Part shown: piece after piece, positions 54,044 to 63,004 of the stretch
Numbering within the stretch: the first letter of the stretch is position 1
How the letters are laid out: the number at the start of each line of letters is the position of its first letter
Assembly: GCA_001769125.1 (NCBI GenBank)
Contig: MEOG01000096.1
Span: 1-64,000, forward strand
DNA from: Bacteroidetes bacterium GWF2_35_48
GTDB lineage: Bacteria > Bacteroidota > Bacteroidia > Bacteroidales > GWF2-35-48
Direction of reading: 5' to 3'
DNA: 64,000 nucleotides
Program-made: the position numbers and the translations under genes
The notes under the pieces: generated by a model
The model's database searches: none
Seen by the model: the letters and a program-made list of their open reading frames with translations, nothing else
What the model was told of the DNA's origin: nothing

Positions 54044-54201
54044 ACGGATCGAAGGATAAAGCGGTAAACGGTAATTATGAAGACAGGCTTCCTTCTTCAA
54101 AAAAAAAATTACGTACCTTAAGTCAAGAAGTAGAACATCTTTTCGGGTTTTTAGCTATTTTTTAATAATTTTGCGACTGTTTTATTTAAATTTTTTTTTT
54201 T

Positions 54202-56637
54202 ATGAAAATCTCTTATAATTGGCTGAAAGAATATATTAATATAAATATTGCTCCTGAAGAACTTGCTGAAATTTTAACAAGCATTGGCTTAGAGGTGGGT
54301 GCTGTGGATACCTTTGAAACAGTTAAAGGAGGCTTGCAGGGTATTGTTATTGGCGAGGTTGTTACAAAAGACAAACACCCGAATGCAGACAAGCTGAGTG
54401 TAACAACAGTAAATATAGGGAGTCTTGATTTATTAAAAATTGTTTGCGGCGCACCTAATGTTGAAGCAGGACAAAAAGTTCCTGTTGCTACAATTGGTAC
54501 TACAATATATAAAGGAGAGGAAAGTTTTATTATTAAAGAATCCAAAATCAGGGGAGAGCTTTCTCAGGGAATGATTTGCGCAGAAGATGAAATTGGACTC
54601 GGTACTTCGCATGATGGCATTATGGTTTTACCTGCCGATGCAGTTATTGGTACATCTGCCCGTGATTATTTCAATGTTACAACGGATACTGTTTTCGAAG
54701 TAGATATAACGCCGAACCGCATTGAAGCTGCTTCGCATATTGGCGTTGCACGTGATCTTGCAGCATTTCTTAAACAAAATTATGTTAAACCGGATGTCAG
54801 CGCTTTTAAATCTGATAATAATTCAAATTATATTGCTGTTGAAGTAGAGAATTTAGAAGCGTGTCCAAGGTACAGCGGTATTACTATTTCGGGAGTTGCA
54901 ATCTGTGAATCGCCCGACTGGCTTAAAAACAGGCTTCTTTCCATTGGTCAGCATCCAATTAACAATGTAGTAGATATTACAAATTTTATTTTGCACGAAT
55001 TCGGACAACCGCTGCACGCTTTTGATGCTGATAAAATAAAGGGAGGAAAAGTTGTTGTAAAGACACTGCCGGTAAATACACCTTTTGTTACTCTTGATAA
55101 TATAGAAAGAAAGTTACATGGGCAGGATTTGATGATTTGCAATGCCGAAGAGGGAATGTGTATCGGTGGTGTTTATGGCGGAGTTCATTCAGGGGTATCA
55201 AACGATACAAAAAATATTTTTCTCGAAAGTGCTTATTTTAATCCTGTTTATATAAGAAAAACTGCTAAAAGACAAGGTCTTTCAACAGATGCATCGTTTT
55301 TATTTGAAAGAGGTGTAGACCCGAATGAAACAGTTTTTATACTGAAACGCGCAGCAATGCTCATTAAAGAAATTGCGGGAGGGCAAATAATCTCCGATCT
55401 TATTGATGTCTATCCTGCACCTGTTGAAAAGAAAAAAGTACTATTACCTTTTGAAAAGGTTGATAAGCTTATCGGTAAACAAATAGGAAATGATACGATT
55501 AAAGATATTTTAAAACGTTTAGAAATTAACATTGTTAAAGAAACCGAGAAAGAGCTCGAATTGGAAATTCCAACTTTTAAAGTTGATGTTTACAGAGAAG
55601 CAGATGTTATTGAAGAAATTCTACGTATTTATGGATATAACAATGTTGAAGTCCCTAGTGTTCTGAATGCATCTTTATCCTACCAGCAGCAGCCGGATTT
55701 CGAGAAAATTACCAATATGATTGCAGACTACCTCTCTGCAAATGGATTCAATGAAATAATGTGCAACTCTCTTTCCAAATTTGAGTACTATGATAACAAT
55801 GCTTTATTCTCTCAGGAAAAGCTTGTCCAAATTCTGAATCCTCTCAGTAATGAACTGAATGTTATGCGTCAAAGCCTCTTGTATGGTGCGTTAGAATCGG
55901 TTGTCTATAATTTAAACAGAAAAAATCAGAACCTTCGCTTATATGAATTCGGAAATTGTTATCAGATAAAAAATAAAGATGGCAAATCAGTTCCCGAAAA
56001 ATATTTTGAAGATTTTCATTTATCGCTTGTGTTTACAGGTCTTCAAAGTGAACCCAACTGGGTAAGCCCTGCAAAACCTGTCAGTTTTTTCATCATGAAA
56101 TCCTATGTTGAAAATATTTTAACACGACTTGGAGTGTATACTGAAAAGCTTGAAAAGTCTATATCTGCATTAGATATTTTCAGCGACGGGCTTGTGTATA
56201 AAACATCCGGAAAAGAGCTTCTTTACATGGGTTCGGTTCACAGAAAAACATTAAAAAAATTCGATATTCAGCAAGAAGTATTTTATGCAGATATCAACTG
56301 GACTGTTTTATTCGGCATGTTAAAAAATAATAAAGTAAAATATGCTGAAATTCCTAAATACCCTGAAGTAAAAAGAGATCTCGCCCTTTTACTTGACAAA
56401 CAAATATCTTTTGAACAAATAAAAACACTTGCGCAAAAAACAGAAAAGCATTTATTAAAAGAAGTAAATCTGTTCGATGTTTATGAAGGTAAAAATCTCG
56501 GTGAAAATAAAAAATCCTATGCCGTAAGTTTTATTTTGCAGGATGAAAGAAAAACATTAACAGATAAGCAAATTGACACTGTGATACAATCTTTGGTAAA
56601 GGCTTTTGAAAAAGAATTCGGAGCGAAATTACGTTAA
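54202..56637 (+). CDS. pheT: Phenylalanyl-tRNA synthetase beta subunit
   Basis: The 811-residue beta subunit of the alpha2-beta2 enzyme that charges tRNA-Phe. Domains in order: the N-terminal KISYNWLKEYI start, a tRNA-binding OB fold at about 40-150 (GIVIGEVVTKDKHPNADKLSVTTV), B3/4 editing domain (about 215-385; IGQHPINNVVDITNFILHEFGQPLHAFD), B5 (about 400-475; VEKKKVLLPFEKVDKLIG), catalytic-like core (480-700), and the C-terminal FDX-ACB anticodon-binding fold (YPEVKRDLALLLD). The partner pheS is not in the window, so the two are separated. A TAATTTTG box at 54166-54173 could be its -7 element. A helical gene follows 21 bases later. Confidence 0.97.
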   Translation: MKISYNWLKEYININIAPEELAEILTSIGLEVGAVDTFETVKGGLQGIVIGEVVTKDKHPNADKLSVTTVNIGSLDLLKIVCGAPNVEAGQKVPVATIGTTIYKGEESFIIKESKIRGELSQGMICAEDEIGLGTSHDGIMVLPADAVIGTSARDYFNVTTDTVFEVDITPNRIEAASHIGVARDLAAFLKQNYVKPDVSAFKSDNNSNYIAVEVENLEACPRYSGITISGVAICESPDWLKNRLLSIGQHPINNVVDITNFILHEFGQPLHAFDADKIKGGKVVVKTLPVNTPFVTLDNIERKLHGQDLMICNAEEGMCIGGVYGGVHSGVSNDTKNIFLESAYFNPVYIRKTAKRQGLSTDASFLFERGVDPNETVFILKRAAMLIKEIAGGQIISDLIDVYPAPVEKKKVLLPFEKVDKLIGKQIGNDTIKDILKRLEINIVKETEKELELEIPTFKVDVYREADVIEEILRIYGYNNVEVPSVLNASLSYQQQPDFEKITNMIADYLSANGFNEIMCNSLSKFEYYDNNALFSQEKLVQILNPLSNELNVMRQSLLYGALESVVYNLNRKNQNLRLYEFGNCYQIKNKDGKSVPEKYFEDFHLSLVFTGLQSEPNWVSPAKPVSFFIMKSYVENILTRLGVYTEKLEKSISALDIFSDGLVYKTSGKELLYMGSVHRKTLKKFDIQQEVFYADINWTVLFGMLKNNKVKYAEIPKYPEVKRDLALLLDKQISFEQIKTLAQKTEKHLLKEVNLFDVYEGKNLGENKKSYAVSFILQDERKTLTDKQIDTVIQSLVKAFEKEFGAKLR

Positions 56638-56658
56638 CGTTCTATTTCATTTTTGTAG

Positions 56659-57171
56659 ATGAAAAACATCAGAGAATATCTTAAAGACAGCTCTAAAATA
56701 AACGCGGTTATTACATCAGAAGTTATACTGAAAAATAAAAAAATACTGCATTCTTTTTTTGATATGGCATTTTCGGAAGAAGAAAAATATTCAATAAGGG
56801 CATCCTATGTTATTTGTCATTTAAGTAAAGTTAATCCGCATTTTATAAATCCTTATGCGAATAGTATAATTTCGAAATTTTCTGAAATAAATAATTCAGG
56901 TGTTAAAAAGAATTTTTTGAAAATTTTCGAAAGCTATATTCATATTAAAGATGAAGAAATGCTAGGTAAGCTAATTGATGTCTGCTACTCATTTCTTATC
57001 AGACCATCTGAGTCTCTTGCAACAAGAATTTACAGCATGCAGATTATATTTAACGCTGCAAAAGAAATACCCGAACTAAAAACAGAGCTGAAACTTGTAC
57101 TCGAAGAAATACTAATTGAAGAAATGCCTTCCCTGACGCAGAGAGCCAAAAGACTTTTGAAAAGGTTATAG
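56659..57171 (+). CDS. Conserved hypothetical HEAT-like helical protein
   Basis: A 170-residue all-helical protein with repeated helix pairs: NKKILHSFFDMAFSEEEKYSIRASYVICHLSKVNP, YANSIISKFSEINNSGVKKNFLKIFESYIHI, and EEMLGKLIDVCYSFLIRPSESLATRIYSMQIIFNAAKE. The pattern resembles HEAT repeats. It is probably co-transcribed with pheT, but no known family name is evident. Function is not predictable from sequence. Confidence 0.65.
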   Translation: MKNIREYLKDSSKINAVITSEVILKNKKILHSFFDMAFSEEEKYSIRASYVICHLSKVNPHFINPYANSIISKFSEINNSGVKKNFLKIFESYIHIKDEEMLGKLIDVCYSFLIRPSESLATRIYSMQIIFNAAKEIPELKTELKLVLEEILIEEMPSLTQRAKRLLKRL

Positions 57172-57377
57172 ACCGCCCTCAACGTATTCAGACTTTTCAT
57201 TATTATATGAAACTGCTATTTTATTTTTACTTTATTTGAATTATTTTTTACTTTTCAAATACTTTCCGGTTTTCGCGCTGCGTTATACAGAAAAATCAAT
57301 ATTCAGCCGGCTTTCATTGATTTTCATGTCGCGATTCTGTGAAAAAATTCCTATTGTTTAATTTAAATTTTTGAGTT

Positions 57378-58178
57378 ATGAAGTCGTTAGAAAATAATTT
57401 GGATATTGATGAGATTACATTTGAAAAGCGTAACAAAGAATACGGTGCTTATGATCTCAGAAAAAATTACAAAAAACGTATGATTCTGTCTGTTTTTGTA
57501 GCTGTGGGTTTCCTGATGCTTTCAGTGGGAACACCTTTTATTCTTGCCAACATAAATCAGGGAGCAGGATTTGAGTTTATCAACAACCAAACAGTTACTG
57601 TAGACCTTATTGATAATCCGAATGACGAACCCTCTCCACCTCCCGAGCCACCGCCTCCTCCTCCCCCGGATAAATCACTAGAAAAAGCTGTGAAATTCGA
57701 AGCACCCAAAGTTGTTGATGATAGTGAAGCAGACGACGAAATTATGTCAATGGATGATATTTCTGAGAATTTGAAAAACGAAAACATTGAACCCGATTAT
57801 GATGATCAATTAGATATAAAACCGGAAAACAATGCGTTGATTGATGATTCAGAAATGGCTCCGCCTCTTACTTATGCAGAAGAAATGCCCGCATTCCCCG
57901 GAAGCGATGACGCGTTAATGCAATTTATCGGCAATAATATTATTTATCCGCAGGAAGCAAAAGAAATGAATATTCAGGGTAAGGTTTATATTTATTTTGT
58001 GGTCAACAAAAAAGGCAAAGTTGAAGATGTCAGATTAGAAAGAGGAGTAGACCCCTTGCTCGATAATGAGGCATTAAGAGTAATAAAATTATTGCCAGAT
58101 TTTGCTCCCGGAAAAATGGGAGGACACCCTGTTAAAATATCTTTGATTGTTCCTATTAAATTTACACTTGCTCCCTAA
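57378..58178 (+). CDS. tonB: TonB family energy transducer
   Basis: The 266-residue protein has the TonB layout: a short cytoplasmic N-terminus, a single membrane helix (MILSVFVAVGFLMLSVGTPFILANI, about residues 35-59), a Pro-rich linker (EPSPPPEPPPPPPPDK), an acidic middle, and a C-terminal TonB_C domain with IIYPQEAKEMNIQGKVYIYFVVNKKGKVEDVRLERGVDPLLDNEALRVIKLLPDFAPGKMGG. It couples the proton motive force to outer-membrane receptors. No exbB/exbD is nearby, as is common for extra TonB copies. The gene has its own terminator. Confidence 0.93.
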   Translation: MKSLENNLDIDEITFEKRNKEYGAYDLRKNYKKRMILSVFVAVGFLMLSVGTPFILANINQGAGFEFINNQTVTVDLIDNPNDEPSPPPEPPPPPPPDKSLEKAVKFEAPKVVDDSEADDEIMSMDDISENLKNENIEPDYDDQLDIKPENNALIDDSEMAPPLTYAEEMPAFPGSDDALMQFIGNNIIYPQEAKEMNIQGKVYIYFVVNKKGKVEDVRLERGVDPLLDNEALRVIKLLPDFAPGKMGGHPVKISLIVPIKFTLAP

Positions 58179-58194
58179 AAATAAATATCTTTTT

Positions 58195-58221
58195 TCAGGC
58201 CGGGTAAATCCGGCTTTTTTT
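58195..58221 (+). terminator. Terminator after tonB
   Basis: GCCGG (58199-58203) pairs with CCGGC (58210-58214) around a 6-base loop, followed by seven T. Confidence 0.85.
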
Positions 58222-58300
58222 GTTGATAAAATTTTAATATTCGACTATATTATTCAAAAAGTTTATTATTTTTGTATCATTAATCCTAAATAATTATTCT

Positions 58301-59452
58301 ATGAAGAAATTATTCAATTTATTAGCCGCTCTGATTCTTGCATCAGGAAGCCTGTTTGCGCAAATCAATCCAACTTCTTCCCCCTATTATACAGATGGGA
58401 TTTACTCCATTACTGCAGATTCATCAATTGTTGGGAACAAAAAAATTGTAATGTACAAACCCAGTATTCCTCCGATTGTGAAGTATCCTGTTTTATTATT
58501 TCAACCGGGCGCAAATGGGTTGTTCGGTGGAACCATCAATGTTCATACCTATGATTTGTATTTAAAACATCTTGCATCTTATGGTTTTGTTACAATGGTT
58601 ATTGATGAAACATCTGCGGGATTTCCTTCCGGCACAACCATGTCGGCCTGCTTAACATGGGTTAAAGAGCAAGCAAGAAGCAGCAGCGGTCACTGGCTGG
58701 CAAATTATGCCGATACAAATAAAATTGTTGTGGGTGGTCATTCTAATGGAGGTGTGAATGCTTGCGAAACATTGGCAGATAACCCTTTAGACGTAGCAGG
58801 AATTGTATTTTTCGCATCGTACCCGAGCACTTTTCCAACTCCTAATATCAGCGGGTACACGGGGAAAGTTCTCAACCTAGCAGGTGAGGATGATGAATCA
58901 AGCACACCCTCTGCATGCTATACTGGTTATGGAAAATTTACATCCTCTGATTGCAAAACATGGGTGCTGATTACAGGAATGGGACATGGAGGTTTTGGAG
59001 ATTACGTGAATACAAGCCAGCCCGTTGGCTTCATCGGTCGTGATAATGCAACTGCTACTGTAAGACATTACCTTGTAAGTTTTATGTTAAGCCAGTTTAA
59101 AAATAACACAACTGCTGCAAATAATCTTTTTACATCTACCTTAAGACCTAACACAACCAGTGAGTTTGAAACAAGCTGTAGTACTACAACAAAAAACGAT
59201 TTAACATTAATGAATGAAGATATTTTTGTATATCCAAACCCCGCTATTGATAAAATATTTATTTCAATGGCAAATGAAATGCATGATAAAGCTTCTGTAA
59301 AATTGTATAATGCTACAGGGCAAATTTGTGCAGCTTCAACAGTGAATAATTCTTATGCTGAAATATCACTTGAAAACCTTCCGGTAGGAATGTATCTGAT
59401 TCGGGTTGAATCTGCAAATAGCATACAAATGCGCTACATTATAAAGCAATAA
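58301..59452 (+). CDS. T9SS-exported alpha/beta hydrolase (chlorophyllase/PETase-like)
   Basis: A 383-residue protein with signal peptide (FNLLAALILASGSLFAQ), an alpha/beta-hydrolase domain and a T9SS sorting domain (IFVYPNPAIDKIFISM, ending in MRYIIKQ). The triad is visible: nucleophile Ser148 in GGHSNGG, acid at Asp197 or Asp198 (AGEDDESS), His229 in GMGHGGFGD. Residues YPVLLFQPGANGLFGGTINVH and LKHLASYGFVTMVIDET match the chlorophyllase/dienelactone-hydrolase/PETase type of lipase-like domain. Substrates could be esters, including polyesters, but that cannot be shown from sequence. It stands alone. Confidence 0.85.
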   Translation: MKKLFNLLAALILASGSLFAQINPTSSPYYTDGIYSITADSSIVGNKKIVMYKPSIPPIVKYPVLLFQPGANGLFGGTINVHTYDLYLKHLASYGFVTMVIDETSAGFPSGTTMSACLTWVKEQARSSSGHWLANYADTNKIVVGGHSNGGVNACETLADNPLDVAGIVFFASYPSTFPTPNISGYTGKVLNLAGEDDESSTPSACYTGYGKFTSSDCKTWVLITGMGHGGFGDYVNTSQPVGFIGRDNATATVRHYLVSFMLSQFKNNTTAANNLFTSTLRPNTTSEFETSCSTTTKNDLTLMNEDIFVYPNPAIDKIFISMANEMHDKASVKLYNATGQICAASTVNNSYAEISLENLPVGMYLIRVESANSIQMRYIIKQ

Positions 59453-59471
59453 ATTTTTCTCAAACATTTTT

Positions 59472-59503
59472 GAAAAAGGACTGTGGTAACAGCCCTTTTT
59501 TTT
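59472..59503 (+). terminator. Terminator after the hydrolase gene
   Basis: AAAAAGGACTGT (59473-59484) pairs with ACAGCCCTTTTT, one mismatch, 4-base loop, and a T-run of eight. Confidence 0.75.
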
Positions 59504-59518
59504 CCCACCGTTCACGCT

Positions 59519-59755
59519 CGTCGCTGCGGCGACTCCGTGCCCAAAATTAGCCTCGTCTCAACGCAGGCAAAAAAGCACGCAGACGAGTGCAGGAATAGAG
59601 CATTTGCAAATGAATGAATTTTTGTTAAAATCACATTAACCTTAAAATTGGTAATCGGTGGCTGAGCCTTTCCACCGGCAGCGAAGCTGCACCCCAAGAA
59701 TCGCGTTCGTCTCAGCGCAGGCAGGCAGACGAGTGTGAGAGTAGGAGTCGAACGC
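59519..59755. repeat. GC-rich GCAGGCAG/AGACGAG hairpin repeats, two tandem copies
   Basis: CTCGTCT (59552-59558) pairs with AGACGAG (59581-59587) around AACGCAGGCAAAAAAGCACGC. A second copy has TCGTCT (59707-59712) and AGACGA (59727-59732) around CAGCGCAGGCAGGC. Related copies are at 62281-62340 and, degenerate, at 19257-19289. The gap 59453-59894 holds no gene; a possible -7 box TAATTTTG is at 59868-59875. Confidence 0.7.
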
Positions 59756-59894
59756 AAACATCGATTCCTTTAAAATACCTGTCCTGAAATTCTCCTTAAA
59801 ACATTAACATTCGTAGGGAAAATTGAATGGGTTGTCGATTATTTTTTCAATTTATACATCTGTGCATTAATTTTGATATTAAATTATATACAAA

Positions 59895-61133
59895 ATGAAA
59901 ATGGCACAGAGAAATAAAAAAAATATTTTAGTTGCAGCTTTAATAGCAATCGTGTTAATAAGTCAGGATGCAAACTCACAAGGGATTTTAGAATGGCGTG
60001 GAACGGATAGGAAAGGCGTTTTCAACGAAATAAACTTATTGGAAAAATGGCCGGAAAATGGACCTGCGCTTATATGGGAATTTGCAGGTTTAGGAAGCGG
60101 ATACGGCTCTCCCGTTATAACAAATAAAAACATTTTTATAAATGGGGAAATTGACACGATAAGCTATTTATTCGCTTTAGATTTAAATGGGAAATTTCAA
60201 TGGAAAACAGCCATAGGAACAGAGTGGGTGCAAAATTATCCCGGATCAAGAACTACTCCTACCGTCGTTGATAATCTTATATATGTTACTACCGGCATGG
60301 GGACACTTGCATGTATTGATGCAAATTCCCGAAAAAAAATTTGGTCTGTAGATTATACCAAAGATTTTCATGGTCCATTACCCCGCTTTGGATTCTCTGA
60401 GTCGGTTGCTTTTGAGGGTGATTTAGTTTTCTGTAATCCTGGATCAAAAGATACGAATGTTGTTGCATTAGACCGATTCACAGGGAACATAAAATGGATT
60501 TGCAAAGGGGCGGGTGAAATGACCTCTTATTGCTCTCCCCTTATTTTAAAAATAGGAGGGAAAAATATTTTAATAAATTTTTCGAAGAGCACTCTTATGG
60601 CGATTGACACAAAGGATGGAAAATTACTTTGGGAGCACAAACAACAGGGAGACGGCGATTGTCAGGTTAATACTCCCTGGTATGAGGATGGCTTTATTTA
60701 TTATATTGCAGGAAATGGAAACGGTTCTGTAAAACTTAAACTTTCTGACGATGGAACCAGCATCACCGAAGTCTGGAAAAATCTGGCATGTGATGGACTT
60801 ACAGGTGGGTTTATAAAATGGAAAGATTATATTTACTCAGCAGGGTACGAAAGAAGATTTTGGTACTCATTAAATGCAAATACTGGAAAAGTAATTGATT
60901 CACTTAAGTTCGATCGAGGAACAACTCATTTTGCTGATGGGAAATTATACCTTTACAATGAAAGAGGACAAATGGCACTTGCAAATCCAAATGGGTCTAA
61001 AATAGAAATCATAAGTTCATTTAAAATAACCAAAGGCACAAAGGCGCACTTTGCTCATCCTGTTATTTATAATGGAATTTTATATATCAGACATGGTAAA
61101 TCTTTATTGGCCTATAACATTAAAAAACAATAA
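59895..61133 (+). CDS. Secreted PQQ-like beta-propeller protein
   Basis: A 412-residue protein with signal peptide (ILVAALIAIVLISQDANSQ). The body consists of PQQ-like propeller blades: LFALDLNGKFQWKTAIG, LACIDANSRKKIWSVDY, VVALDRFTGNIKWICKG, LMAIDTKDGKLLWEHK, and others of the form ALxxxxGxxxW. The opening LEWRGTDRKGVFNEINLLEKWPENGPALIWEF is typical of PQQ-propeller proteins found widely in Bacteroidota and Planctomycetes. Whether a cofactor is bound is unknown. Its neighbour, the LolA-like gene, starts 2 bases after the stop, so they form an operon. Confidence 0.83.
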   Translation: MKMAQRNKKNILVAALIAIVLISQDANSQGILEWRGTDRKGVFNEINLLEKWPENGPALIWEFAGLGSGYGSPVITNKNIFINGEIDTISYLFALDLNGKFQWKTAIGTEWVQNYPGSRTTPTVVDNLIYVTTGMGTLACIDANSRKKIWSVDYTKDFHGPLPRFGFSESVAFEGDLVFCNPGSKDTNVVALDRFTGNIKWICKGAGEMTSYCSPLILKIGGKNILINFSKSTLMAIDTKDGKLLWEHKQQGDGDCQVNTPWYEDGFIYYIAGNGNGSVKLKLSDDGTSITEVWKNLACDGLTGGFIKWKDYIYSAGYERRFWYSLNANTGKVIDSLKFDRGTTHFADGKLYLYNERGQMALANPNGSKIEIISSFKITKGTKAHFAHPVIYNGILYIRHGKSLLAYNIKKQ

Positions 61134-61135
61134 AA

Positions 61136-61861
61136 ATGAAAACAATGAATGCAAAAATATTTTTTTTCGCAATCGTAATAATATTTTCTATTTCGGGATA
61201 TGCGCAAGAACTTAATCTGGATCAAATTCTGGATAAATACTATAAAGCTATGGCATTGGATAAATTTCAAAAAATAAACACGGTTCTTATGAGCGGAACC
61301 ACTATTCAAAATGACGCCATGCCATTAAAAGTATATAAAATGAGACCAGACTTTTTTTTAATGGAATTCGATGTTCAGGATATTACCGCTTATCAGGCCT
61401 ATGATGGTAAAACAGGATGGATGACTGCTCCCTGGACTGGTAACAACGCCCCGCAAATCATGAACGAAGATAGATTGAAAGATGTAAAAAACAGAGCCGA
61501 TTTTGATGGTCTGCTATACAATTTCAAGCAAAAAGGACATAGTTTATACCTAAATGGAACAGAGAAAATTGAAAACAAAGAAGCTTATAAAATAAAAATA
61601 ATACGCAAAGACGGGGGGAGTGAATTTCTGTATATTGACAAGGAAAATTTCTATATAATAAAAAGATTATCGTATAGAAATATAAGGGGACAGGAAATAA
61701 CTGTTGAAACCTATTATTCAGAATATAAAATTATTGAAGGAATTCCTTTTGCATTTTCTACAACAACATATTTTGGAGGACAATTATACTCAAGCTCCCA
61801 ATATGATTCCATTCAACTTAATGCTGAAATTGACACTCATATTTTTCAAATGAAAAAATAA
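61136..61861 (+). CDS. LolA-like outer-membrane lipoprotein-sorting protein
   Basis: A 241-residue protein with signal peptide (IFFFAIVIIFSISGYAQ) and a LolA/LolB-like half-barrel: LDQILDKYYKAMALDKFQKINTVLMSGTTIQNDAMPLKVYKMRPD, YDGKTGWMTAPWTG, and VETYYSEYKIIEGIPFAFSTTTYFGG. The DKYYKAxG-like start and the YDGxxGWxxxP motif are seen in the Bacteroidota outer-membrane lipoprotein-sorting family. It is co-transcribed with the propeller gene. Its role in lipoprotein traffic is inferred from the fold only. Confidence 0.8.
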   Translation: MKTMNAKIFFFAIVIIFSISGYAQELNLDQILDKYYKAMALDKFQKINTVLMSGTTIQNDAMPLKVYKMRPDFFLMEFDVQDITAYQAYDGKTGWMTAPWTGNNAPQIMNEDRLKDVKNRADFDGLLYNFKQKGHSLYLNGTEKIENKEAYKIKIIRKDGGSEFLYIDKENFYIIKRLSYRNIRGQEITVETYYSEYKIIEGIPFAFSTTTYFGGQLYSSSQYDSIQLNAEIDTHIFQMKK

Positions 61862-62020
61862 TAAGCTTGGTACTCCGAGTACCTCTTTTATCCTTTTGCT
61901 CACAATAAATTATTTGCTGTTCTTCGTCGCAATAAGCGAATTATAAACATTGTAACAATATTTGTATTTTTCGATAAATAGTGTTAGCAAGAAAACCTTT
62001 GTTTTTTGCTTGACAGTGTC

Positions 62021-62233
62021 AGTGCTTGATAAGAAAACGTCAAGTTCAAGGTGATACATTGAGCTTGACGAAATGCTTTCGAAGACCTGAAAATCAAGAG
62101 TGTACTAATGCACATGCGATGCGTTGAGCTAAGCTGAAACGACTGTTTTTCAGGTCGAGAGTAACAGGGCAAACACCCTGTGAGTGTTTGAGCCAGCTAG
62201 TGCGGATGATTGACGTTTTCTTGCAAGGACTAA
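62021..62233 (+). repeat. MITE-like dispersed element, copy 2
   Basis: Inverse orientation to copy 1 at 9237-9362. It begins AGTGCTTGATAAGAAAACGT and ends with the matching ACGTTTTCTTGCAAGGACTA (the arms differ slightly). Shared internal blocks are CAAGTTCAAGG, GAAGACCTGAAAAT, AGTGTACTAATG and TTTTCAGGTC. This copy carries extra sequence in the loops and is 212 bases long. A further fragment AGTGTTAGCAAGAAAAC lies just before it at 61980-61996. The spacer 61862-62518 has no gene. Confidence 0.7.
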
Positions 62234-62280
62234 ATATAAAATACAGAAAAAGCTGATAATTTCCTATATTAGCGTACATT

Positions 62281-62340
62281 GTTCCGCCGCGGGATAGGCG
62301 ACTCAGCGCAGGCAAACAGGCAAGCAGACGATTTCCTGCT
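62281..62340. repeat. GC-rich GCAGGCAAACAGGCAAGCAGACG repeat
   Basis: CGACTCAGCGCAGGCAAACA followed by GGCAAGCAGACG is a third member of the GCAGGCAG family (59519-59755). The surrounding DNA is ordinary A/T-rich spacer. Confidence 0.6.
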
Positions 62341-62518
62341 CTTCTTCCATGTGGCATAATGCAAAGTTCCTGTTCGGCAAGAAGTGATGGCAGAAAAGTT
62401 ACTCTTTAATCCAATATTCACAAAAAATAATTTTCATAAAATATTTTAATATCAGATAATATTTTATTGTATATCTTTAAGACGTAAAAATTTTAGAAAC
62501 ACTTAAAATACTTCGACT

Positions 62519-63004
62519 ATGAAAATTTTACTTATTCAAACCGGTGGCAGTATTGATAAAGATTATCCGCAAACAAAACTCGGGTATGCTTTCGTAATAA
62601 CAGATTCGGCAGCTCTCAGAGTTTTTGAGAAAATAAATCCCTCTTTTGAATATGAGTTTCTGCCTTTATTTAAAAAAGATAGTCTTTTAATTACAAATGA
62701 AGACAGGATGGAGTTGTATCAGGTATGTAAAAATGCTATGGCAGAAAAAATAATTATTACGCATGGAACAGACACAATGATTGAAACTGCAGAATTATTA
62801 TCTGATATTAAAAACAAAGCAATAATTATTACCGGCGCATTCAGACCTGAACAATTTAAAAATTCTGATGCAGATTTTAACATTGGTGTTGCAATAGGTG
62901 CGTTAAATCTACTAAAGGAAGGAGTATATATTGCTATGAACGGATGCGTTTTTTCTTATGATGAAGTGAGTCGTGATGAAAATGGAAAATTTATTGAAAA
63001 ATGA
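62519..63004 (+). CDS. One-domain asparaginase-like protein
   Basis: The 161-residue protein corresponds to the N-terminal asparaginase domain only: MKILLIQTGGSIDKDY with the catalytic Thr in QTGGS, and IIITHGTDTMIETAEL with the Thr-Asp pair. Normal asparaginases are about 330-350 residues with a C-terminal domain, which is absent here. Several bacteria carry such short forms, so it is probably not a broken gene. Its stop overlaps the HD gene start by 4 bases (ATGA), so the two are coupled. The substrate is unknown. Confidence 0.82.
   Translation: MKILLIQTGGSIDKDYPQTKLGYAFVITDSAALRVFEKINPSFEYEFLPLFKKDSLLITNEDRMELYQVCKNAMAEKIIITHGTDTMIETAELLSDIKNKAIIITGAFRPEQFKNSDADFNIGVAIGALNLLKEGVYIAMNGCVFSYDEVSRDENGKFIEK

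Noticed and set aside
53962-54165. 67-codon frame on the plus strand
   Set aside because: It reads through the palindrome at 53986-54043; codon use and motifs do not suggest a gene.
59512-59757. 81-codon frame on the minus strand with Ala/Cys/Arg-rich residues
   Set aside because: It is the translation of the GC-rich repeats.
62094-62357. 87-codon frame on the minus strand
   Set aside because: It runs through the MITE-like and GC-rich repeats.
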